Positions 18,236 through 27,435 of a DNA stretch of 64,000 nt are shown piece by piece. The DNA lies in the NCBI RefSeq assembly GCF_016744625.1, contig NZ_JADGDZ010000003.1:13867-77866 (forward strand), written 5' to 3'. A program made the translations under genes and the position numbers. The notes below the pieces were generated by a model. It saw nothing but the letters and a program-made list of their open reading frames with translations, was not told the origin of the DNA and searched no databases. Numbering within the stretch: the first letter of the stretch is position 1; each line of letters begins with the position of its first letter. The DNA comes from Winogradskyella sp. Lineage in GTDB: Bacteria; Bacteroidota; Bacteroidia; Flavobacteriales; Flavobacteriaceae.

Positions 18236-18892
18236 TTAATTATTTATAAGTCTTTTTAAGAATTTCTTATCCATATTGGTAAAATCCTTAAAATTATAGT
18301 CTGCTTCATTAAGTATCTTATCATCTCCAATACCAATAGAAATCATATTGGCAATATTAGCTGCTTGAATACCAGCAACTGCATCTTCAAAAACAATACA
18401 ATCTTCTGGTTTCATTTTTAAATCGCTAGCAGCAATTAAAAACACTTCTGGATCTGGTTTTGCTTTTGTAACACTATTACCATCTACAATGGATTCGAAA
18501 TAAGATAATAAGCCTACTTTTTTTAATATTGGTTTTGCATTTTTACTTGCAGAACCTAATGCAATTGGTTGGTCTTTCTTCTTTAAATATTTTAAGACCT
18601 TTTTGACTTTTGGAAGAATTTCTGATTCATCCATTTTTTCAATGTATTGCAAATAGTCAACATTTTTTTCGACCATCCAAGTATCAAATTGCTCTTGAGT
18701 CGCATTAATTCCTCCTAAATCGAGAAGAATTTCTAAACATCGCTTTCTACTTACACCTTTAAACATTTCGTTTTGTTCTTCGGTAAATTCAAAACCTAAT
18801 TCGTTTGCTAATTTTTTCCAAGCCAAATAATGATATTTGGCAGTGTCTACAATGACACCATCTAAATCGAATATGAATCCTTTTTTGTTCAT
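18236..18892 (-). CDS. pgmB: Beta-phosphoglucomutase
   Basis: This HAD-superfamily protein of 218 residues has the motif FDLDGVIVDT, with nucleophile D9 and acid/base D11. It also has the GSASKN loop and VFEDAVAGIQAA for magnesium binding. HYLAWKKLANE is the cap region seen in beta-phosphoglucomutases. It turns beta-glucose-1-phosphate made by the neighbouring GH65 enzyme into glucose-6-phosphate. It follows the transporter gene by four bases. Confidence 0.92.
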   Translation of the reverse strand: MNKKGFIFDLDGVIVDTAKYHYLAWKKLANELGFEFTEEQNEMFKGVSRKRCLEILLDLGGINATQEQFDTWMVEKNVDYLQYIEKMDESEILPKVKKVLKYLKKKDQPIALGSASKNAKPILKKVGLLSYFESIVDGNSVTKAKPDPEVFLIAASDLKMKPEDCIVFEDAVAGIQAANIANMISIGIGDDKILNEADYNFKDFTNMDKKFLKRLINN

Positions 18893-18896
18893 TTAT

Positions 18897-20258
18897 TTAA
18901 GATTGAATAACATCATCAACATCTTTTACTTTAGATACTAATGTTGCTGCTATTATAAAACTAATTCCACTCATCATTAATGCGAAAATGGCTTGATTAC
19001 CATATGCATATTTTACAAGTGGACCACCAATTAGAGCATTAATTATTTGAGGAATCACAATAAAGAAATTGAAAATCCCCATATAAACACCCATTTTTTT
19101 AGGTGAGATAGAGCCTGCTAAAATCGCATAAGGCATAGCTAAAATACTTGCCCAAGCAATACCAACACCAATCATGGAAACGATAAGCCAATTTTTATCT
19201 GGCATTATATAAATAGAGAGTAATCCAATACCTCCAATAAGTAATGATATCGCATGTGTACGCTTTCTACCTACTTTTTTAGCAATGTAAGGCAGAGCAA
19301 AAGCATAAAATGCTGATATTAGATTGTAAACTCCAAATAAAATACCTATCCAATCACCAGCATCTTGGTATGTAGAACTACTACTATCTGTATGCGGTAA
19401 ACCATAAATATGCTGTGCTATAGCTGGTGTTGCAAAAACCCACATACCAAATAATCCAAACCAAGAAAAGAATTGCACCCAACTTAATTGACGCATTGTT
19501 GACGGCATTTTCTTAAAATCGTCAATAATATCTAATAAACTTGATTTTTCTTCTTTCTCATTATCGAGCTTATCCGAAGTATCGAGATGCTCTTTTTCAA
19601 AACTTTCTAATTCTTCTGGGGAATATTCCTTTGTAGTAATTACCGTAACTAAAATTGAAATGATTAAAACTACTGCACCAATAATAAAAGATAAAATTAA
19701 ATTGGTTGGAACAACTCCTTCAGAAGTTTCATTTGAAATACCAAACCAATTAGTTAAGGCATATGGTAACCATGATCCGATAACTGCACCAAAACCAATT
19801 AAAGCGGTTTGAATACTAAAACCTGCTGTACGTTGGTCTGTTCTTAGATTATCACCTACTAAAGCTCTAAAAGGCTCCATAGCAATATTAAAGGATGCAT
19901 CCATAATCATAAGCATACCTGCTCCTACCCAAAGTGCTGGCAAAAACGCAATAAACATGTCTGCCTGTGGCATTAGCACTAATCCTATAGATGCTAAGAT
20001 TGCACCTACTAAAAAATAAGGTTTTCTTCTGCCTAGTTTCCCCCAAGTTTTATCGCTATAATAACCAACAATTGGTTGAACGATTAAACCCATTAAAGGT
20101 GCAATTATCCAGAACCAAGATAATTCATGGACATCTGCTCCGAAAATCTGAAGTATTCTACTAGCATTGGCATTTTGAAGGGCAAAACCCATCTGTATTC
20201 CCAGAAATCCAAAACTCATGTTCCAAATTTGCCAGAAACTTAATCTACGCTTTTCCAT
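18897..20258 (-). CDS. MFS sugar transporter, SLC45/GPH-like, probable maltose carrier
   Basis: A 453-residue inner-membrane protein with about 12 hydrophobic segments. The segment WIIAPLMGLIVQPIVGYYSDKTW followed by the loop motif GRRKPYF is typical of the SLC45/sucrose-transporter-like branch of MFS. A charged central cytoplasmic loop (about 215-245) separates the two halves. Being first in an operon with GH65 and pgmB, it should bring maltose from periplasm to cytoplasm, probably by proton symport. The substrate is inferred from context. Confidence 0.88.
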   Translation of the reverse strand: MEKRRLSFWQIWNMSFGFLGIQMGFALQNANASRILQIFGADVHELSWFWIIAPLMGLIVQPIVGYYSDKTWGKLGRRKPYFLVGAILASIGLVLMPQADMFIAFLPALWVGAGMLMIMDASFNIAMEPFRALVGDNLRTDQRTAGFSIQTALIGFGAVIGSWLPYALTNWFGISNETSEGVVPTNLILSFIIGAVVLIISILVTVITTKEYSPEELESFEKEHLDTSDKLDNEKEEKSSLLDIIDDFKKMPSTMRQLSWVQFFSWFGLFGMWVFATPAIAQHIYGLPHTDSSSSTYQDAGDWIGILFGVYNLISAFYAFALPYIAKKVGRKRTHAISLLIGGIGLLSIYIMPDKNWLIVSMIGVGIAWASILAMPYAILAGSISPKKMGVYMGIFNFFIVIPQIINALIGGPLVKYAYGNQAIFALMMSGISFIIAATLVSKVKDVDDVIQS

Positions 20259-20299
20259 TAAATAGTATGTTTAAATTGATACTATTCTGACAAGCAAAG

Positions 20300-20346
20300 C
20301 TTATCAAAACTTATGTGAAGAAGTGAAAATATAAGTTTTGAATAAG
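20300..20346. repeat. Inverted repeat between lacI-type gene and transporter operon
   Basis: TCAAAACTTAT at 20304-20314 is exactly inverted at 20331-20341 (ATAAGTTTTGA) across a 16-nt loop. Flanking CTTA/TAAG extends the arms to about 15 bp with one bulged base. It lies in the 131-bp gap between the regulator stop and the transporter start, so it could be a terminator for the former or a leader structure or operator for the latter. Confidence 0.8.
20319..20334. promoter_or_regulatory. Shared 16-mer AGAAGTGAAAATATAA, copy upstream of the transporter operon
   Basis: The identical 16 bases occur at 21656-21671 before susC. This copy fills most of the loop of the 20300-20346 inverted repeat. On the transporter strand it reads TTATATTTTCACTTCT, which includes TATATTTT, a near match to the TAnnTTTG -7 element. 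It may be a promoter part or a site for a common regulator. Confidence 0.5.
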
Positions 20347-20389
20347 GTGTAAAGATATATAAAGATTTTAAAACGGCAATGTTAAATTT

Positions 20390-21436
20390 CTATTTGGTAG
20401 ATTCTCGCTCTACTAAATCTGTAGCAATTACTAAGGTTTGATAGACTTCATCCTCATCATTATAATCACTTTCTAATTTGTCTATTAAAAGATCTGCTGC
20501 TTTCTCTCCCATCTGCTGTGCATGCTGACTCACAGTAGTTAAACTAGGTGTCGCATGTTTTGATAAAACACCATCTGTGAAACCAATAACCTGTACATCA
20601 TTTGGTATATTTAAACCTAATTTTCTAGCTACCTTCATCGCAGATAATGCGTATAGTTCATTTACTGCAAAAACACCATCAATGGATTTATTTGATTTAA
20701 AAAGTTGTTCAATTTCCGCTTCAAGAGCATCTAAATGCACTTCATAATCTAATGTGTCGTCTACTTTTAATATTAAATCAGCTTTTGGAGTTATTTTATG
20801 CTCTTCCAAAGCTTCCAAATACCCTTGAGTCCTAAGCTTACCAACACTAACATAATCTTTTGTAGTAATTAATGCTATATGTTTGCATTTATTGTTAATT
20901 AATTTTTCAACAGCTGTTTTTGCCCCTTTAAAATCATCAACAATAACTTTATCACATTGAATTTCAGAAACAACACGATCAAACATTACAATAGGCATGC
21001 CTTGGCTCATAGTTTCGTTAAAATGATGATAATCTTGTTGTTGTAGTGTTTCTTTAGACATAGAAAGGATAAAACCGTCTATACTACCATTGGCAAGCAT
21101 TTCCATGTTTATAACCTCTTTAGAAAAAGACTCATTTGACAACCCAATAATAACATTATAACCTCTTTTATTAGCCACTAACTCTACACCTCTAATTACT
21201 TTTGAAAAAAAGTGATGCACAATCTCTGGAATGATAATACCTATAGTATTTGTTTTCCTATTCTTAAGACTTAAGGCAATATTATTTGGACGATAATTAT
21301 AAAGTTTGGCAAAGGCTTGAACTTTCTGTATAGTATCAGCACTAATTTCTGCGCTATTTCTTAGCGCTTTAGACACCGTAGAAATAGAAACGTCTAATTC
21401 TCGAGCTATTTGTTTAAGGGTTATTTTTCGTTTCAT
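20390..21436 (-). CDS. LacI-family transcriptional regulator of the starch locus
   Basis: The 348-residue protein begins with a LacI-type helix-turn-helix (ITLKQIARELDVSISTVSKAL, about 5-25) and hinge helix region, then a periplasmic-binding-protein-like sugar sensor (TNTIGIIIPEIVHHFF onward). It is divergent from susC and sits beside the transporter operon, with a perfect LacI-type palindrome in the divergent gap. It probably responds to maltose or a maltodextrin. Whether it represses or activates is not visible; the operator position upstream of the candidate susC promoter would allow activation. Confidence 0.92.
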   Translation of the reverse strand: MKRKITLKQIARELDVSISTVSKALRNSAEISADTIQKVQAFAKLYNYRPNNIALSLKNRKTNTIGIIIPEIVHHFFSKVIRGVELVANKRGYNVIIGLSNESFSKEVINMEMLANGSIDGFILSMSKETLQQQDYHHFNETMSQGMPIVMFDRVVSEIQCDKVIVDDFKGAKTAVEKLINNKCKHIALITTKDYVSVGKLRTQGYLEALEEHKITPKADLILKVDDTLDYEVHLDALEAEIEQLFKSNKSIDGVFAVNELYALSAMKVARKLGLNIPNDVQVIGFTDGVLSKHATPSLTTVSQHAQQMGEKAADLLIDKLESDYNDEDEVYQTLVIATDLVERESTK

Positions 21437-21580
21437 TTCAACTAAAGATTACGAGCGAATATAAGTCAAAAAAAAGTTTACTCATTTTTGAATTCTTAAT
21501 TTTAACAGCTTATAGTTGAAAAAAAATATTTTTTTCATTATTTTACTAATAATAGTTCAGTTTTTTAAAAAAGTTCTTAA

Positions 21581-21598
21581 CACGAAAACGTTTTCGTG
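21581..21598. promoter_or_regulatory. LacI-type operator palindrome
   Basis: CACGAAAACGTTTTCGTG is a perfect 18-bp palindrome centred on CG, the form expected for LacI/GalR-family operators. It lies in the 270-bp gap between the regulator gene and susC, about 110 bp before the susC start. I saw no second copy before the transporter operon. Confidence 0.85.
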
Positions 21599-21632
21599 AC
21601 ATCTGTCATATTTTTTAACACTCAAAGCATAT

Positions 21633-21640
21633 TAAATTTA
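21633..21640 (+). promoter_or_regulatory. Candidate susC -7 element
   Basis: TAAATTTA matches seven of eight positions of the Bacteroidetes -7 consensus TAnnTTTG. No clear TTTG lies at the right distance upstream, only a T-run at 21611-21616. It is 67 bp before the susC start and about 35 bp downstream of the operator. Confidence 0.4.
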
Positions 21641-21655
21641 CATAGATTTAACCCG

Positions 21656-21671
21656 AGAAGTGAAAATATAA
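21656..21671. promoter_or_regulatory. Shared 16-mer AGAAGTGAAAATATAA, copy in the susC leader
   Basis: Exact copy of the 16 bases at 20319-20334, in the same absolute orientation although the two genes are transcribed in opposite directions. Here it lies 35 bp before the susC ATG, probably within the 5' untranslated region. Confidence 0.5.
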
Positions 21672-21706
21672 ATCAATTAACTAAGCAATTAACTTAAAAA
21701 CATTGT

Positions 21707-24604
21707 ATGAAAACATTCTTAAATGCTTTACTATTCTGTCTAATTATGGTACCAGCAACCTTGATGGCGCAATCGACCGTCACTGGTACAGTTACAGATA
21801 AAGCAAACGCTATGCCTTTACCTGGCGTAAACGTCATTGTTAAAGGTACTTCTAGAGGAGCTTCCACAAATTTTGATGGAAATTACTCTTTAGAAGTCAA
21901 TCAAGGAGAAATTGTTGTTATCTCTTATTTAGGTTACACCACTCAAGAAATTGTCTTTAATGGACAATCAAAAATTGATGTAACTCTAGAAGAAGATGCA
22001 GCTCAATTAGATGAAGTTGTACTTATCGGTTATGGCTCTACCACAAAACAAGATGCTACAGGTGCTGTTGACAAGGTAGATGATAAGGAATTTAATCGTG
22101 GTGCAATTGTAGCGCCTCAACAACTTATAGCTGGTAAAGCCGCAGGTGTTAGAATTACATCTGGTGGAGGTGGTGCTGGTGAAGGTGGTGAAATTAGAAT
22201 TCGTGGTGGTGCATCTTTATCTGCATCTAACAATCCGCTTATTGTAATTGATGGTTTACCAATAGATCAGCGTGGTGGTTCTCAAGGTAGTCGTAATGCA
22301 TTAAATGCTATTAACCCAGCTGATATTGCTGATTTTGTAGTTTTAAAAGATGCTTCTGCTACAGCAATTTATGGGTCTAGAGCCTCAAATGGTGTAATTT
22401 TAATTACCACTAAGAAAGGTTCTGCAAATCAACCTCTTAAGGTTGAATACGGATTGCAAGCTTCTACAAGACGAATTACTAATACTGTAGATGTACTAAA
22501 TGCAAGTGAATATAAAACATTAGCTGAAGCAAATGGAGTTAATCCTGCAAATTTTGGTACTGCTAATACAGATTGGCAAGATGAAATTTTTACAACTGGG
22601 ATTGGAGCGATTCATAATATAACAGCCTCTAAAGGTTATGAGAATTTTAACTTTAGAGTTAATTTCAATCATGTATCACAAGAAGGTCCTTTATTAGGTG
22701 ATTTATATGAAAGAAATGGTTTCAACACCTCTTTTGTTCATCGCTTTTTAGATAACGATTTAAAATTAACTTTAGTTGCAAGAACAATACAAGATGAATA
22801 TCATTATGCAGCTAATGGAGCTATTGGAGAAGCTGTTAGATTTGACCCTACACAATCTGTTTATGACAGTAATGGGAATTTCACACAGTTAGGAGCGAAT
22901 TTAGCACCTGCGAACCCATTATTTACGTTAGAAAACACAAATGACAGGCAACGTATAAAACGTGTTATTTCAAATTTTAATATTGATTATAAGCTTTGGT
23001 TCCTAGAAGGTTTAACGTTTAATTTAAATGCTGGTATTGACTATGCAGAAAATAACGGTTTTAGAAACACTGCTGCAAATCCTAATAATCCAAGTGCATT
23101 TGCATTTAACGGTAAGTCTTCAGGGTTAAATAGAAACACGGCTTTAGATTTCTACTTTAATTATAAGACCAATGTTGAGTCAATTAATACAACTTTAGAC
23201 ATTACAGCTGGTCATGCCTTTCAAGAATTCTATGTACGTTCAAATATAAACGATGTTTCAGGACCTTCAATTACTGTAGATACAGATATAAATAGAAATG
23301 CATTAGAGTCTTATTTTGCTAGAGCAAGCTTTGACATTGCAGATAAGTATTTAGTTTCTGCAAGTTTCAGACGTGATGGATCATCAAGGTTTAGTGAAGA
23401 CAATCGAGTGGGTTATTTTCCTGGTGTATCTTTGGGTTGGAAACTAATGAATGAAGGTTTTATGGAGAATTCATTCTTTTCTAACTTAAAACTTAGAGCT
23501 GGTTGGGGTGTAACAGGACAGCAAGAAATTGGTCAAAACTATGGTTATTTAGGATTGTACACACCTTCTAGAAATAACCAAGCAAACATACAATTTGGAA
23601 CTACCGTAAATGGTGAACCAATTTTTATACAAACACTAAGACCTGAAGGTTTTGACGAAGAGCTTAAATGGGAGGAAACTACGCAATATAACATCGCATT
23701 AGATTTTGGGTTCTTTAATAATAGATTAACAGGTTCTGTTGATACTTACTACAGAGAAACCGAAGATTTATTAGCAACAGTTCCTGTTCCTGCTGGTTCT
23801 AACTTAACAGATTTAATTACTACAAATGTTGGTGCTATAACTAGTAAAGGTATTGAATTAAGCTTAAATGGTGTCATTGCTCAGAAAGATGATTTTGGTT
23901 GGGATACTAATTTCAATATTACATTCCAAGAACAAGAAATCACAAAGTTGAGTTTAAGTGATGATCCTAATTTCTTTATTCAAACTGGTGGTATTTCTGG
24001 TGGTGTTGGTAACAACATTCAACTTTGGAAACCTGGATATGACCCTTCTACTTTCTTTGTTTTTAGACAAATTTATGATAGTTCTGGAAACCCAATTGAA
24101 GGAGCTTATGTAGATGTTAATGGTGATAACCAAATTACTGAAGCAGATAGACAAGCATACAAAAAAGGAACACCTGATGCTTTCATTGGTTTTACAAACA
24201 ATTTTAGATATAAGAATTTAGACCTAAACTTTACATTTAGAGGAAGTTTTGGTAACTATGTTTATAATAATGTTGCATCATCTAACGGAAATTTAAACTC
24301 TATTATCGGTCAACCTGGCTATCAAGCAAATGCACATTCAGATGTATTAAATACTGGATTTGCAAATCAGAACTTATTCTCTGATGCTTATATAGAACGT
24401 GCTGATTTTGTGAGATTAGATAATATCTCTTTGGGTTATACAATTCCTTTCTCAAAAATGACATTAAGGGCCTCTTTAACGGCAACCAATGTATTTGTAA
24501 TAACTGAATATAGTGGTCTTGATCCAGAAATTGGAAATGGTATAGAGAATAATTTCTATCCTAGAACCAGAGATGTTGTATTAGGATTAAACTTTACTTT
24601 TTAA
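21707..24604 (+). CDS. susC: SusC-like TonB-dependent outer-membrane receptor
   Basis: A signal peptide (to about A21-Q22) precedes a carboxypeptidase-regulatory-like domain (about 24-100, TGTVTDKANAMPLPGVNVIV). The TonB-box region DEVVLIGYG, the plug domain with IRIRGGASLSASNNPLIVIDG, and a beta-barrel ending in aromatic NFTF follow. The length of 965 residues is normal. It should import maltooligosaccharides with the SusD partner encoded four bases downstream. Context with amylases, GH65 and GH97 supports an alpha-glucan substrate. Confidence 0.93.
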   Translation: MKTFLNALLFCLIMVPATLMAQSTVTGTVTDKANAMPLPGVNVIVKGTSRGASTNFDGNYSLEVNQGEIVVISYLGYTTQEIVFNGQSKIDVTLEEDAAQLDEVVLIGYGSTTKQDATGAVDKVDDKEFNRGAIVAPQQLIAGKAAGVRITSGGGGAGEGGEIRIRGGASLSASNNPLIVIDGLPIDQRGGSQGSRNALNAINPADIADFVVLKDASATAIYGSRASNGVILITTKKGSANQPLKVEYGLQASTRRITNTVDVLNASEYKTLAEANGVNPANFGTANTDWQDEIFTTGIGAIHNITASKGYENFNFRVNFNHVSQEGPLLGDLYERNGFNTSFVHRFLDNDLKLTLVARTIQDEYHYAANGAIGEAVRFDPTQSVYDSNGNFTQLGANLAPANPLFTLENTNDRQRIKRVISNFNIDYKLWFLEGLTFNLNAGIDYAENNGFRNTAANPNNPSAFAFNGKSSGLNRNTALDFYFNYKTNVESINTTLDITAGHAFQEFYVRSNINDVSGPSITVDTDINRNALESYFARASFDIADKYLVSASFRRDGSSRFSEDNRVGYFPGVSLGWKLMNEGFMENSFFSNLKLRAGWGVTGQQEIGQNYGYLGLYTPSRNNQANIQFGTTVNGEPIFIQTLRPEGFDEELKWEETTQYNIALDFGFFNNRLTGSVDTYYRETEDLLATVPVPAGSNLTDLITTNVGAITSKGIELSLNGVIAQKDDFGWDTNFNITFQEQEITKLSLSDDPNFFIQTGGISGGVGNNIQLWKPGYDPSTFFVFRQIYDSSGNPIEGAYVDVNGDNQITEADRQAYKKGTPDAFIGFTNNFRYKNLDLNFTFRGSFGNYVYNNVASSNGNLNSIIGQPGYQANAHSDVLNTGFANQNLFSDAYIERADFVRLDNISLGYTIPFSKMTLRASLTATNVFVITEYSGLDPEIGNGIENNFYPRTRDVVLGLNFTF

Positions 24605-24608
24605 AAAA

Positions 24609-26240
24609 ATGATGAATAATTATACAAACAACAAAGCTATGATGTTAAGAACAATTAAAAGTGTTCTAGTTGTGCTCACACTTGCATTCTTTATGCAGTC
24701 TTGTGCTGATCGACTAGACTTACAGCCAGAAGACGAACGTCTTACAGCTGACGCAGCATTTGAAAACCCAGAGGCTTATAAAGAATTTTTGGCTAAAATT
24801 TACGCTGGAATCTCTTTAAGTGGGCAACAAGGTGCAGCAGGTGCTCCTGATTTAGCTGGTTTAGACGAAGGGTTTTCCAATTATCTTAGATTGTATTGGA
24901 AAATGCAAGAGTTAACTACTGATGAAGCTATAATCGGATGGAATGATGGTACTATACAAGATTTACATAGCCAAACCTGGACTTCTGGTAATGAATTTAT
25001 TAGAACAATGTATACGAGGTTATTATACCAAGTAACTCTAACTAATGAGTATTTACGTCAAACAACTGATGCTAAATTAAATGAAAGAGGTGTTGATGCA
25101 AGCTTGCAAGCAGAAATTCAAACTTATAGAGCAGAAGTAAGATTTATGAGAGCATTAACCTATTGGCATGCTATGGATTTATTTGCTAATCCCCCTTTTG
25201 TAACAGAAGCTGATCCAAGTGGAGCATTTCTACCTCAACAAATACAAAGGGCTGATTTATTTGATTACGTAGAATCAGAATTATTAGCAGTTTTAGACGA
25301 TATGGCTGCACCACGCATGAACGAATATGGCAGAGCAGATAGAGCAGCAGCTTGGATGGTTTTAGCTAAGTTGTATTTAAATGCAGAAGTTTATACTGGT
25401 ACTTCTAGATATGCAGATGTTATTACTTATACAGGAAATATTATAAGCGCTGGATATTCTATACCAAACACTCCTTATTTCCATTCTTTTTTGGCAGATA
25501 ATGACTCAAATGGTGCACAAGAAGAAGTGATTTTTACCATTCCTTTCGATGGTTTAAGAACTCAAGCCTTTGGTGGAATGACATTTTTAACACATGCTCC
25601 TGTTGGTGGCTCAATGGATCCTGCCGATTTTGGTATTAATGGTGGCTGGTTTGGTGTTAGAACAACACCAACTTTTGTAGAGCAATTTCCAGGTGAAGAG
25701 AATTCTGCAGATGGACGTGCGTTACTATATACCGATGGTCAATCTAAAGATATTGCTACAGTTGGTACTTTTGAAGATGGCTATGCTGTTAGTAAATACA
25801 GAAACGTTGATGTTAATGGTAATCCTGGCTCAGATGCCTCTGGAGACCACACAGATATAGATTTCCCTATGTTTAGATTGGCAGACGCTTACCTAATGTA
25901 CTCAGAAGCTGTATTAAGAGGTGGCGGAGGTTCTATGAGTACCTCTGTTGGTTACATCAATGAACTAAGAGGACGTGCATATGGAAATACTAGTGGAGAC
26001 ATCGCTGAAGCGGATTTAGATTTAGATTTTATCTTAGACGAACGCTCTAGAGAATTATACTGGGAGTGTCATAGAAGAACAGATTTAATTAGATTCAATC
26101 AATTTACAAATAATGGTGTATGGCAATGGAAAGGTGGAGTACAACAAGGTACTACAACAGCTGCATATAGAGATGTAATGCCTTTACCAGCAACAGATTT
26201 AGGAATTAACACAAATTTAGAACAAAACACAGGATACTAA
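24609..26240 (+). CDS. susD: SusD-like starch-binding lipoprotein
   Basis: This RagB/SusD-family surface lipoprotein (543 aa) has an SPII signal with cysteine C32 (FFMQSC) and the helical TPR-like fold. Hallmarks are RAEVRFMRALTYWHAMDLF and, late, FPMFRLADAYLMYSEAVLRGG with a closing EERSRELYWE-like block (LDERSRELYWECHRRTDLI). ATG codons occur at 24609 and 24612, and others further in would also keep the signal. I keep 24609, directly after susC. It caps the SusC barrel and binds the incoming glucan. Confidence 0.92.
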   Translation: MMNNYTNNKAMMLRTIKSVLVVLTLAFFMQSCADRLDLQPEDERLTADAAFENPEAYKEFLAKIYAGISLSGQQGAAGAPDLAGLDEGFSNYLRLYWKMQELTTDEAIIGWNDGTIQDLHSQTWTSGNEFIRTMYTRLLYQVTLTNEYLRQTTDAKLNERGVDASLQAEIQTYRAEVRFMRALTYWHAMDLFANPPFVTEADPSGAFLPQQIQRADLFDYVESELLAVLDDMAAPRMNEYGRADRAAAWMVLAKLYLNAEVYTGTSRYADVITYTGNIISAGYSIPNTPYFHSFLADNDSNGAQEEVIFTIPFDGLRTQAFGGMTFLTHAPVGGSMDPADFGINGGWFGVRTTPTFVEQFPGEENSADGRALLYTDGQSKDIATVGTFEDGYAVSKYRNVDVNGNPGSDASGDHTDIDFPMFRLADAYLMYSEAVLRGGGGSMSTSVGYINELRGRAYGNTSGDIAEADLDLDFILDERSRELYWECHRRTDLIRFNQFTNNGVWQWKGGVQQGTTTAAYRDVMPLPATDLGINTNLEQNTGY

Positions 26241-26254
26241 AAAAAGAAAACAAG

Positions 26255-27358
26255 ATGAAAAAATTATCAATTTTAAGCCTTTTATTTATTGGTTTACTAG
26301 CATTAAATAGTTGCGAAACCGAAGATGATGTTGTTTTTACAACTCAAGATTCTAATGCAGCAGTAGTTACATTACCAGATAATGGAGCTGCAATAGTATT
26401 AGATATTAACAATCAAATGGGTACTGCTACTACCGTAGTATGGGATGAAGCAGATTACAGTGTACCTACTGCAGTCAGTTATACAGTTCAATTAGCAATA
26501 TCAGGCACTAATTTTGCAGCGCCAGTTGATGCAGGTGCAACGACAAATAACTTTTATGTTTGGACTCATGAACAATTGAATGATGTTTCAGTAAATAGTT
26601 TAATGCTTACACCTTTTACGGCAGCTAACGTAGATTTAAGAGTAAAATCTACTATAGGTGACGGTGCAGAAGCTGCATATTCTAACATCGTAACACTTTC
26701 TATTACGCCTTATACAACTGCTTTACCAAGATTAGCTGTTCCAGGAAATCATCAAGGGTGGAATCCTAGTGAGCTTGAAGTAGATTATGTACCTTATTTA
26801 GCATCATCAGCATTTGGTGAAAGTGACTTTGAAGGTTTTGTTTATTTAGATGGCGGTTTTAAATTTGTAGAGTCAAATGATGTTGGAGTTTTTGAATGGG
26901 GCAATAAAGATTGGGGTGACGATGGATCATTCTCTGGCTCTTTAATCAGTGATGGAGAAACAGATTTATCAGCATCAGCTGGTTATTATTATGTTAAAGC
27001 AAATACAGATCCTAACAATGATGGTTCTGAACCTGGTACATACAACATAGTAGCTACTAACTGGGGAGTGATTGGAAATGCAACTCCTACAGGATGGGAT
27101 TCAGATACAGATATGGTTTATGATGCAGATGCTAAAACATGGTCTATTACTATAGATTTAATACCACAAGAAGCACCAGATAATGGTTTAAAATTCCGTG
27201 CTAATGATGATTGGGGATTAAACATAGGTGATGATGATGGTGATGGTACTATGGAATTTAGTGGTCAAAATATTGGTGTCGAGACTGCAGGAACTTACTT
27301 AATCACTTTAGATTTAAGCAATCCGAGATTATACAGTTACTCACTTGAATTACAATAA
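26255..27358 (+). CDS. susE: SusE/SusF-like outer-membrane starch-binding lipoprotein
   Basis: An SPII signal (LALNSC, C20) is followed by an N-terminal SusE domain (about 25-135) and two carbohydrate-binding-like repeats. One begins LAVPGNHQGWNPSE (about 165) and one WGVIGNATPTGWDSDTDM (about 270). The repeats carry the Trp residues typical of SusE/SusF starch-binding modules. No catalytic motif is present. It follows susD by 14 bp and ends before a terminator, so susCDE form one unit. Confidence 0.85.
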   Translation: MKKLSILSLLFIGLLALNSCETEDDVVFTTQDSNAAVVTLPDNGAAIVLDINNQMGTATTVVWDEADYSVPTAVSYTVQLAISGTNFAAPVDAGATTNNFYVWTHEQLNDVSVNSLMLTPFTAANVDLRVKSTIGDGAEAAYSNIVTLSITPYTTALPRLAVPGNHQGWNPSELEVDYVPYLASSAFGESDFEGFVYLDGGFKFVESNDVGVFEWGNKDWGDDGSFSGSLISDGETDLSASAGYYYVKANTDPNNDGSEPGTYNIVATNWGVIGNATPTGWDSDTDMVYDADAKTWSITIDLIPQEAPDNGLKFRANDDWGLNIGDDDGDGTMEFSGQNIGVETAGTYLITLDLSNPRLYSYSLELQ

Positions 27359-27376
27359 TAAAAACTCTTAATACCT

Positions 27377-27412
27377 AAGGCTGATCGTAGAAATATGACC
27401 AGCCTTTTTTTT
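27377..27412 (+). terminator. Rho-independent terminator after susE
   Basis: AAGGCTGATC pairs with GACCAGCCTT (one A-C mismatch), followed by a run of eight T. It separates susCDE from the amylase gene. Confidence 0.8.
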
Positions 27413-27435
27413 CCTGTAAATCAAAATAAAATGCT

